Of a DNA stretch of 64,000 bases, positions 13,945-24,353 are shown in pieces. Each line of letters opens with the position of its first letter. Positions within the stretch are counted from its first letter, which is position 1. The stretch is from Omphalotus guepiniiformis. Lineage: Eukaryota > Basidiomycota > Agaricomycetes > Agaricales > Omphalotaceae. The position numbers and the translations under genes are program-made. The stretch lies in contig JAQOOI010000063.1 of assembly GCA_028554645.1 (NCBI GenBank), positions 248,001 through 312,000 on the forward strand, read 5' to 3'. The notes beneath the pieces were generated by a model, which saw only the letters and a program-made list of their open reading frames with translations, had not been told where the DNA came from and did not search any database.

Positions 13945-14667
13945 GAGGGTTTCAGGAGTTACTTACGAGTAGCTTAGTTACATTACAGTAAGTATATACA
14001 TAAGCCCGTGTTGGTTTTCCGTTCATCCGGATACTACTTGGCTCACTGAGTGGGAACAGGTAAGAACCTACAGTGATAACTATGCCCGATGCCCGATTCA
14101 CGGTCATGCATCATGCGTGAGCTCGTATTTATCAGAGTCCGTACAAGTCCGTACACCTGAGGCTCCTTCCAACTAGATAAGTACGGGAGGAAAATGATGC
14201 GCTACTTACTTACTCCCGTGCGTTTCCCATCCAACCAGCAGCAATACTTAGCGAGCCGATATTTCTCCTTGTCTCCTTGTGCAATATTGAACCATTATGC
14301 ATTATGACTTTTACTCCACTTACTTACCTTACGAAGGGGCCCGAACTCCCGGGCTCAGCGTTGCGTACGAAAAAGAGATTGAATGTGTATGCGGGTACTT
14401 GATAAGGTCCCCTTCAGTCGATTATTGCAATAAAACTTGACGTGCCGTGCTGCGAGAATGCATTGATATTGGGTGCCTTATATATCTTACCTTTAACACT
14501 CCAGTTACAGTACTTACTGCGCAACTCAAAAACTCAGTGACGGCGGTCTAGAAATCTCTCTCAGACCGACCGGCGACGACTCACCTGAGGCCGGCAGAGT
14601 TATATCTCCACGGCATACTCCGGCTGGGTAGCGTAGCCGGCGGTAACTATGCCGAGAAGACATTTTG

Positions 14668-15100
14668 AGGACCCCTGATTATGGGAGGGCATGACTTATC
14701 CTAGTTCGGACAAAAAATAGGGCTAAAATGAGAAAATCCCTGAGTCCAGTTCGGACAGAAACTCCGCCGTAGGCGGAACCCAAATGGTCGGGTTCGGACA
14801 GAAATTGGCATCAAGAACACCAGTGAACAACTGTGAAGGGCCCAATAGAGCTGGTGGCCTCGAACCGTAAAGTCCATTCCACAGAGTAGAAATTGTCCGG
14901 GCGATGTTTGAAGATCATAGATCAATTTTTTTGCAGAAATTTAGTTCCAACTCATGGTTCGGACAAAAATGAGCCCAGTAGCCGAGGCCACATCCCAGTT
15001 CGGACAAAAACTTCAGCCAATGTCAAGAAATCGGTTCGGACAAAAACACGCTAATCGACCGATTTTGGATCAGACATGCCCTCCCATAATCAGGGGTCCT
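14668..15100. mobile_element. hAT-like MITE (433 bp, non-autonomous)
   Basis: The element has perfect 26-bp terminal inverted repeats: 14668-14693, starting AGGACCCCTGATTATGG, and its reverse complement at 15075-15100. It is flanked by a perfect 8-bp direct repeat, ACATTTTG, at 14660-14667 and 15101-15108. An 8-bp target duplication is typical of hAT-superfamily transposons; the terminal sequence itself does not identify the family. There is no transposase frame inside, so movement would need an enzyme from elsewhere. The interior carries six same-strand copies of GTTCGGACARAAA (starting at 14704, 14749, 14792, 14957, 14998 and 15034), which could be subterminal transposase-binding repeats. 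The perfect ends and target duplication suggest a fairly recent insertion. Confidence 0.88.
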
Positions 15101-16521
15101 ACATTTTGCCGCCGCTACACCGAGTCCGAGTTGGCGCAAAATTGAACGATTCAACGAGCCTGAGGCCTCCTGAGGCCCGAGGAGCGGTTTCTTTAGACTT
15201 TCTCGCCTTAAGGAAATGTGTTACTCTGGGGGCGCGTATGCGTCATACTAGGCTGTACTTTGCTATAGTATCCCAGCCTCCCAGGTGGATGGATGGGTCA
15301 GTTAATTGACCCCGATGTGGAGCCTTGCAAGTTATTGTTGTCTTGAGTCGACAAGGGTACGATGTTTTTCTTCGCTCAAAGCTATGAAGCGACTCTGACA
15401 AGGCCAACTTGAACTTCAGCTTGCAGAAAAGGGAGCTCTAGCGGACAATGAACAATGTATATCTCCCAACGGCGCTATCACCGAATCGGGAAGGGGAAGG
15501 GACGACCTGCACAGTGTGAGTGAGGTTCATTTAATCATTGCATTACCCATGTCGCGATGTCAGAGTGATGGAGAGATACTAACTATGGTATTCTCCCTTC
15601 TGATCCATCACCCATCCCATCCAAGGCTTATTTTCTCCGTGACCCCTCTGTATCTGTAATTGTGCCGGGAGCTGGACTGGACTGTATGTAGGATGGATGA
15701 AGGTGCGTTGCGTTGCGTAAAACTCTGCCAATGGCAACCGTTCATGCACATGTGGAATGATAGCTGACCTGTCAATGTTGTAGACGCTCACGCTCGCGGT
15801 TCTGCTTTAGATCTGCAAAAACTCTCAATGTGATATCGAAAACGTCGTTCTTCAAGCTTCAAGCTTCAAGCTTCATATAGCTTCATACCTACTGCAGGTC
15901 CCAAGATCCCTCCCCATCGTTCATTCACGATCGTCAAACCCCACAGTTCTCAGCTCAGACGCTCAAGACGCTCCCTACGTCCGTCCCCGTAACGACTTCT
16001 CTTCTCATGTAATCGGTTCTACAGCTGCCAAATTGACGCTCTAACCCGGCGGATCGACTCGAGCGTGAGTCTCAGTTGCGTTTGCTAGGACTCTTCTATA
16101 CGTATCTCTTGATCTCACTAATCTTTTGTGCCGTAATATGTCCACACAGAGTGTCATTTCTTTCTATCATATGTATCCCCAGTTATATGTCGCCCTGCCA
16201 CAGGGCCAGGGCTGCATTCGTTGACATTCAGACATATATGTATCTGAATGTATGGGATGGGATAGATTTCAAGATCGACCCGGCGGCTCGCGGGGGTATA
16301 ATGTATGATGCAGGCAGGCTGTCTGCGGCTAGGGTCAGGCTACTTGGACGTGTAATTCCTGTCTGTAAGTCCAACCGCCGCCTGAGGGGTGTTTAGTAGC
16401 TTACCATGACTGAGAGACTAGAAGAACTAGAAGTCATACAGAAGGGTGTTTAACCCTGCATCGGACAGTCGATGAACATAGTAAGAAGACGAAGGGTCTC
16501 AAAGTCGGAGTCTTAAGCTTC

Positions 16522-16596
16522 AAGGCCTTTTTGCTTACTTGAAGAACCAAAACACGAGGTTCTTGACATCCCTTTCGTTTTTGAATACAGTACATA
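16522..16596 (+). repeat. 75-bp direct repeat, copy 1
   Basis: This is nearly identical to 16964-17039. Both start AAGGCCT and end TACATA, and differ by one indel and one or two substitutions. The two copies lie about 440 bp apart in the same orientation. No terminal inverted repeats or coding sequence lie between them. They could be short long-terminal-type repeats of a lost element or a local duplication. Confidence 0.85.
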
Positions 16597-16963
16597 AGGA
16601 CCCCGGAATGCCCACCAAAAGGATGTTTTCTGGCGCCACCGAAATGTCCTAACCGAAATTTTCAGAAATTTGCCAAAAATGTCCGAAACTCAAGTGGCCC
16701 CCAAGATGCCGGGAGATGCCGGGAGATGCCGGGAAGTATGTTTCCGTGCGAGGATAGGTAGAATTTGCTTTGGCAAAGTTCTAACGACATGTCTCGAGCC
16801 TCGAGGACCACTTACAGTACATAGTGGTCATTTTTGGACCACTGCGTGAAACATCGAGCGGTCAGAGGTCAGGACAGAAGCCCAACCGGTACGTTCATCA
16901 TCGCTGACCTGCCCAGTTCATAGCAAATTTGTCCGAGCGTAGCAAACTACTTTTTCGCTCTCG

Positions 16964-17039
16964 AAGGCCTATTTTGCTTACTTGAAGAACCAAAACACGA
17001 GGTTCTTGACATCCCTTTCGTTTTTGAATACATTACATA
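16964..17039 (+). repeat. 75-bp direct repeat, copy 2
   Basis: Second copy of the repeat at 16522-16596, in the same orientation. The sequence outside the repeat differs in both flanks, so the similarity stops sharply at both ends. Confidence 0.85.
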
Positions 17040-20000
17040 CCACACTAATAGATTTTTAGTATATTTGGATCTGGCGCGCTTAGCGCGAACCCACAAAATC
17101 GCATTGTTTCCGCGGAAGAGAAAAATAAAAACGGGGTATTAGAGTCACGTTGACTCGTTTCTCCTTGCTGATAACGGGTGCGTAATGGCATAATGGCCCG
17201 ACTAGGCTTAATGAAGTCCGCTTGGAACTTTTGCTAGTAATAGCTCTGACGAGTCATTTTTCAAGGATGAGGGGGAACGGAGGGTTCGAATTCCAGTTCG
17301 ACATTGCTTCCTTCACTGTATAGAAGAACCCAGAATTTGAGAGGTAAGTTGCAGGGTTATCGGACTTCGGGCTGTTAACAGAGTCCCGAGGGGCGCTTCA
17401 TTCCCTGTAAGTAAGTCCGTACCAATACCCATGAGGGGCTCGAACTTCAGCAATTCATTAAGAACGTCATATGTTATCGGAGATACCACGTATAAATTTG
17501 AGGACTTTCCGGCTCACGTTGAATTCACTTGTGAAAAAGAAGGCCTTTTTGGTATTCACTTCTCCCAAACCAACGTTCGAGTCCGTGCGTGAATCCGGAA
17601 AACACTTACAATACCACTGCCGTTTTTGAGAATTGTAATGATGCCGTGTGAAGGCTTACTATGCTTCCTGGCTTCCCGACGTTCATAGACTGTGATAAGT
17701 TCTTGGAATATTACTCACTGCTCCATAGCGATCGAGGTATTTGTAGTACCAGTAAGAACGAGGACGTACAACATACATAGCCTTGTGTTCTCCGTCCAAG
17801 TAGCTGCTAATTGTGGCCTATACAAATACTTACTACAGGTAGCCTAGAAGAACGTCTACAAATTCGAACGTGTAAATGTCCCGTCTCAGAGAGCCCGTCT
17901 GTCAACGAGCTCGGAATTCATTAAAGAAATGCCTGCCTTGTGCGCTTACGCTACACAAACCTCCCGAGGTTCGGTCAGCGTGACTCGCATTACTCAGGAG
18001 ACTCAGGAGGTCAGTGTCACGGAAATACACATCCCGAAAAGCTCGAGGCGAGGCAAGGAGGCGCTTGCTCTGAATCCCTTTATCCAGGGCGTGCGAGTGT
18101 ATCGCGCAATCGTTCCAAATTTGTGACTTTCAGGCGGCAGGGCCTCAGAAGGTTCAAGGTTGGGTGCCGGGTGGAGGGGGGCGCTCCTTGAAGGGTCGAA
18201 TGCCGGTGTACTCAGGGTCAAGGAAGTTAGTCTATTCAGGGTCCCGACAGTGGACCACGACATAATCTCAGCTGTGAACATGTGCTACAACCCCCTAGCA
18301 CTCCCAGGCGAGTTTAGACAGGTTTAGACTGTGGAAGTATCCGGCCGCTAAATAGCGGCGGAAGTTACACTGGATAGAACATGCTGGAAAAAAGTCGCTT
18401 TGAATCTGCGGGGTGTGGCAGGGTGTGGTCCATGTACTAGTAAGCAAATATCGTATCCCGATACACTATACCTTGACACCCCTTCCCATTGCCCCTGTTC
18501 ACCGGAAAGTTTAAAGAGGCAAAGATCATTTGAGCACCGAAATTTCAGCGAAAGAAGCGAAGAAATCGCACCCCACACATTCTGGGTCCAGACCGACCCA
18601 TGCTGCACACTCCTCTAACCTAACCGAACCTATCCAAGGGTTAAGTAATCCCGCGGTGGGATCCCAATGGTTAGGGACCTTTTTCAAAGGGAATGTCGTG
18701 TGGAGTGTGGCATGCTTGTCCTATCCGCACACATCGATCGTGAAACCTAGTTAAAATTGACACCGACATTCGCGAGTTTTGCATAAAAATGAAGTAATGA
18801 CATCTAGACTTGAAGATAACAGAATTGGCTGGCAGAGTTGGGAAAGCCGTTCCATGCGGGGGTGCGTCCTGAAATACGTAAACAACGCAATGACGTTCGC
18901 GCGAAGGTGAAGGGAGGCCTACGAAGTGTAACTGTACTAGGAAATAGTGAAAAGGAAAGCAGGCGAGGAAGCTTCGTGAAGGGATTCTCCGACTTGCTAC
19001 TTCTGAGAGTTGAGGCAGGCACGGCGGTTGGCAGTGAGCGAGAACTGCCTCGGAGCCGCTGAAAGCGTAGGATGGGGGAAGTTAATGAAAAGCAGGACAA
19101 GTTAGAATTGATTCGCAGAGCCAGTGTCAGGTACATTGACGTAGAAGAGCGAAAGAAGGCGAAAATGAACAGATATCGTCAGGGAATCCAGTGGGCACGT
19201 CGTCGTTCTTCGTGTCTGTCGCGAGACCGGTCATGTCGTGTCTTTCAGTAGTCTGAATAAGATTATCCAGTGAGACTGAAGATACGATTGTCAGTTGGAG
19301 GAGGATGATCAGAAGATCGCTGTCGGAATCCCATGCCCCGGTACTGGTACAGCACGGTTGGTCTATTCAAGGACTATTAGTTCGAGGTTCGGGTTGGCAG
19401 GTGCCTCGTTTTTGCACTAGCATCAGTAGTATCATGTCTACATAGCACCAGTGAACCGAGCTTGTAGCCCATACACTTAGGAGTTCGTGATTAGATCTGC
19501 TGAATGCTTCACTGTGGTAGTCATCTTGTCGAGGAGTCGCAGATGGAGAGGCTGTGTTCGCTTGACCCCAGCATGGGGATTCAACTATTCAACCTGTAGT
19601 GATCGACAGCGAATGACGCTTGGAGCAAGTCATCCAAATATCGCAGCATATGAGCGAGATCTTCACTTTGTTGGAAGGCGTCCAAAGTCCTTGTGTCAAC
19701 GTATCATTTGTGTGAACTGCCAGGAAATCTATTAGTATGAAGAGTATTGGCAGTGCATCATCAGTATGTGTACGCACGATTTTGAACCTAATGCCAATGA
19801 TTCCACGCATACATCCATCTTCGATACACGGGGACCTCCTTCAATTGGTCAAAAGCAAGAGATGGTAGTATAACACGGATCACCAAGTCAGAGACCGGTT
19901 ATCTAGTTTGTACGCCGCTGAGATAATTCGCTGAACTACTCCAGGAGGCGATGCATTCGAAGATACAAAGGCTGAGCCTGGTTGGAAGCTTTTGTATCAT

Positions 20001-23000
20001 TGTTGTGATGATGGTGGTTTGAAACGAAGTGATGAATCTGAAGCTTCATCATCGAAATGATCGATCATAGAACTTGGAAGTATTTCGTCGGACTTGCCCG
20101 GCCACTGTGAGTACCATCGAATTTCAAGAGTAAGTACGGTACCTCGCGCTCAGCTTGTAAGTATTACAATAGAGTTAGTGGTGGACACTCGTACTCGGAA
20201 ATCGATTTGCCACAGTAAAGAATTGATCTCCTCTACAGGTACTAGTATACATTTAAATCAGTTGGCCCGCGTCGTATTCTGTAGCCATGACACTCGATAT
20301 CAGAAAATATAAGAAGTTCTAGAGTTTCACAAATAACGGAGTTGACTCGTACTCACACCGGGGGCAGAAAGAACACAAAATCCAAAGATGAGGCTCGCGT
20401 GGCATAAATACATACGAACGAACACACATTGGGGCGCGGCCGGTGGCAAGACGTTCCTGTAAAGACATTGACAACCTCGACAACCTCGAAAGTTGCATCA
20501 ACAATTACCAAAGGGCGGCCTCGAAACTTTACAGTGCACATTTATGTAGCTGTCACCAGTGGCCTCCCACTGCTTTCGCTTGACTTGAATGATGCTGAAT
20601 GAATTGCGGGTGTATTGCGGACAGAAATGTCATACGACTTTTTTTGTATATGACACGGCCATACTCAGCTTCCAACACAATCACCGAGCAGGAGGGGGCG
20701 CCGAGGAATGTATGTCAACATACTTGAACTTGTCCCAAGACATATTTACCCTCGGGAGACTAGAATTAAACGATTCAAATCAGCCGCCCATTCTCGGAAT
20801 TTCGCTCAGAACTCCACTCAATCAGTCAATGAGTCATTCTTATGTTCTGCCCAGGGAACTGTTGGTGTGTGAGCTTGAAAGGCAGTTCAATGTGTTACGG
20901 GGTGCAGGAAACTCACCTATTTATGTACGTGTGTGCAAAAAGTCAAAGTGCGCAGCCCTGTCGGAGCCACTCCCTCACTTTTGGTCCGATATAAGGTATG
21001 TATGTAGTGAATAGGTACAGGGTCCCACGGATCAGAGGAATAGCGTTTGCGATGACTATTAGGTATCGCTGAGAAAAGTACACCCGTGTATAGAAGTTAC
21101 TACGGACCTTGGATGTTTGGTGGTCAGTTTGTTCAGCCCCTGCCCAGGCTACCCTTACAATTTGTGGAGTTGTACATGCACCTCTTGTTATCCAATGGTA
21201 GAGCCTGCCGCAACCTCCAAACCCTACCTGACCATGGCATTTAACCTTTATTACGACCAGGTTGTATTTTTGTTCCGATTCTCGGTGTTGACAGAAGGGT
21301 ATGATCAAAAAGAATTCGAAGTTCGAAGGTTTGTTATCTTTCAGAGCTACATATGTACCCCTGGGAAGCCATGAACACTGCCGCCCGCCGAGGATAACAA
21401 TACCTGTGGAATCCACTCACTGTCAGGCTGGACATGACAAGATTGAATGCGGCGGTGTTCTAGGGAAGAACTTTCCACCCGCCTGGTATATCAAGAAACA
21501 TTCAGTTGTTTGAAACGTGCGTGTTTTACCCATCGATGGTCGATATTCAATGTCGCAGAACATATGTTTCCGACGTCCCAACAGACACGGTGCCTAGTTG
21601 AAGACGATGCGACCTAATGCACGTTCACATCTAGAACAGGTTGATCACCTTTCACGTAGATTTGAAACGTTAGATCCTGTTGGAGTATATTCCACTGCCC
21701 AAGTTCCTCGTCATACTTAGCCATGGTCCTGGTGTATCTTGAGATCAAGAGTTCGCTCTAGGTCCGTCGAATTACTCGTATCTGCACGCGTGGTTCCTTT
21801 ACTAGCAGCGGTATACCGTATAGTCAGAATGACACGGAGAATTGATGGAGGAAGCTAAAGTCTCTTTTCATTCATGGAACATCAACGCCTTCATCATGTC
21901 CCGAGAGGTCAGCTCAATACAACAGAGCTCAAAAATAACTTTAACTTACTTACTGGAAGGAACCTGAGTCGACATAACGTACACCTTGCTGTGGAGTTAA
22001 CCGTTTTTAGCTGGTGGCCCCCGCCTGCCTATGATGTGCATAGGCTACGTACGATTGTCTCCATAAACATATGTATGTCAAACGAGGGATGAAACTGTTC
22101 AGCTCAGCCACAAGCTACACGGAACTTTCCTTCTATGCAATCTGGCGTTACACTGCAATTCAACAAGGGATTTGCACCCAGACTGAACTGGGCAAAATCT
22201 TGAACATCTATGAGCCATGGACTCCAGTGAGGATAGAGCGCGCCGAATTGTACGCACCTAATCTCAAATCTGCGCAAATACGAACTTCTGGTGTAGAACT
22301 ACTATAACACGGAAGTCTGCGGGGCCAATAGCGTTAACGAAAGCGCCCCACTAAACGCCTAACCAGGTGATTTGAGAGCACAGGTCCTACTCGGGGATTG
22401 AGTCCCTCCAACGAACCTGGGAATACAATGGCTTCAAATTAGTGAAACCTTTACTGGTTAGTCAAACATGAGGTCTACCTTCAAAGATCGTAGCAGCAAC
22501 GGTGTCGCCGTATCGAGGCAGCCGAAAATGTCATCGGGACTCGTTTTATCACCAGCGTGAGGCTGAAAAGGATATAGCACTAAGAGTAGGGTGAGTCAGG
22601 GCTTAGACTGCTGAGCTGGAATAAACGGACTTAGCATGTACAGTAACATACGGATACCAGTGCAGTTGAACGCCACAGAACACTATCTTCGAATCCAAAT
22701 GAAGTACTCGGATGCGGTGCAAGATAAGTATTCATTAACATTGCTCCTTGGTTTTGCAAGCCTAATCGTGGACTAGCTAGAATACCTTCCGACCCAGAAG
22801 ATGACCTGCTCAATTGGTTTCTGGCATGATCAAACGTATAGCATATAGCACTGTAGCAAAACAACAACGATAATGGACAACCATCTATATCCTCGTGGGT
22901 TGAACTCAAACTCCCTGGGCAATTTGAGTCACACGTACATACTTCAAGATGACTTCTCAGCACAGCTTTACAATCCCCTCTTCCTTTCCGACGGACGCTG

Positions 23001-23296
23001 ATGCCCTTCGTTGATATATATTTTTACTGCCTGAAAGAGCGAGTAAAGAGAAAAGCATAATCGGACAGCAATGTCCGGGGTCTCGAGATAAAATTCGATG
23101 TTTCTGGTCATGCGGTCATCCGGCATAAGTGCCAGGTACTGGTTGGACGTGTTTGGACCCTCCAAACTTCTCCATCTGAGTTTGAACATCTGGAAAAGAG
23201 ACCGACGAATGAGCAAGCTAAGACTCTGAAGTTAACGTGAAGGCCACAGGTTGGGGTACCATAGATTGGCGCTGGGGCGGTCAAGCTCAGGTCCTC

Positions 23297-24353
23297 TTAC
23301 GATAACTCCAGAGGCTTCTTGTCAGATGCAACCGCTTGGGTGACTCCAATCTCCAGGTCCTGAATACCTGGTAGGTTGTCGGCGACTATCGCTTTTGACC
23401 TGATCAAGTACCGAGCGACGCAGACAAGGCCCCGCGCAGTGACCCTTGTACCGATCCACTGTGCCAAAGAAACACCTGGAACGAGACCTAAAACGTCTTT
23501 TACGTCCCAGAAATCGCGGTGGTGTGTAATCCGTCCCTGTTCATTGAACGCTAGTCGGGTAATTATGTGGAGCTGGAGATGAAACGGAGAAGGGACCGTG
23601 AGTGAGGTACCCGGCACAGGAAGAGAAGGGTGATATGGATGTGCTGAAGACATAGGGGACATAGTGGATATAAGAGACTCGGTTGACTGGTTGAAACGAG
23701 CGGTACCGGAATCGGTGTGAATATCAGGAAATATGAGGATATTTAAGGTATGCTCCACCATAGTCTTCCTGTGGCCATCTATCAAATCATTAAGCAGCAA
23801 TTCTAGGCAAAAGACAGGCAAGATATATACCGAAACTCTCAGTTTCGCTAACGTCGCCGATCTCTGTCCAGGCTCGAACTGCGCGAAACAGCGGACTTGC
23901 AAGATGATCCGGGAGCTTCAGACGAAAAAGCGAGTAGAAGACAGCAATTGGGCGTGGTACATCCACCACACTAAAGCGACGGGAAAGGTGATGAATGTCG
24001 GCAAGCATTTCTCGTGAAGTCGTTGTTATTAAAGGATTTTCATAGCTATAGCAACCCAGCCTCAATTTCAACGCATATTGGCGAAGTTAGCGAAACTTAC
24101 ACTAGGATCATCGATTAGTTGAATGAACTTTCAGTACCTTATGGTATAACTCACCAGCAGAAGACTCGTAGAATCGTCTCATGGAATCGTCTGACGAGGC
24201 AACGTCGCCATAAACTGACTGGCAAACCTCTAAAGCTGTTGCATGAACAGATACATTTGAGGAGTTGGGAAGTGTTGTCAATGTCGAGATGTTCTTTGCA
24301 TTTTGTTCAGAATGATTTTGAGGCGACGAAGGAAAGGATATGGTGGATGTCAT
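23297..24353 (-). CDS. NTF2/SnoaL-like fold protein
   Basis: There are three exons on the minus strand. Exon 1 runs from the ATG at 24353 and contains ALEVCQSVYGD and FYESSA. Exon 2 (24045-23831) contains YENPLITTTSRE and ends in ESF. Exon 3 (23778-23297) contains HIITRLAFNEQGRITHHRDF, DVKDVLGLVPG and ARGL. The exon 2/3 join (52-bp intron, split Asp codon) is exact. The order helix-FYE..YENP-strand-FNEQGRITHHRDFWD matches fungal SnoaL/NTF2-like proteins of unknown function. The exon 1/2 join is odd: the canonical GTGAGT donor (intron starting at 24154) leaves the frame off by one. Using the GT four bases further in (exon 1 ending at 24151) restores it. The gene would give about 300 residues. 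It could also be a recently damaged gene. It is isolated, with non-coding DNA on both sides. Confidence 0.72.

Larger units (their letters stand above)
7248..14667. other. Gene-free stretch downstream of the GATA gene
   Basis: No supported gene was found. The first ~450 bp (7250-7680) are strongly pyrimidine-rich on the + strand, with a (CT)n run near 7567-7584, and probably hold the 3' UTR of the GATA gene. A poly-T run near 7705 and a (TA)n run near 7812-7828 follow. Beyond 11 kb the sequence is littered with CTTAC/GTAAG words, often in short tandem runs (near 11840, 12125, 12382, 12545, 12820, 13340, 13450, 13960, 14205 and 14318). A 154-codon open frame on the minus strand (8716-9180) has low-complexity composition and no motif, so I do not call it. 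Confidence 0.6.
15101..23296. other. Gene-free stretch between the MITE and the NTF2-like gene
   Basis: No supported gene was found. Open frames of 70-157 codons exist on both strands (for example around 18.8-19.1 kb and 20.6-21.4 kb), but none shows a motif or joins with neighbours. The stretch holds the 75-bp direct repeat pair listed separately, a run of three copies of the 10-bp word AGATGCCGGG near 16700-16735, and three AAGCTTC copies near 15855-15875. It may contain decayed transposon sequence, but no coding remnant is readable. Confidence 0.5.

Noticed and set aside
14585..14656. Imperfect inverted repeat (CGGCATA...TATGCCG) left of the MITE
   Set aside because: The arms are short and mismatched, there is no target duplication, and it lies outside the element defined by the perfect ends.
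17281..17305. tRNA B-box-like GGTTCGAATTCC
   Set aside because: No matching A box, acceptor stem or anticodon arm can be drawn around it.
20943..21416. 157-codon minus-strand open frame
   Set aside because: It overlaps a comparable plus-strand frame, has no domain-like pattern and no splice-compatible partners.
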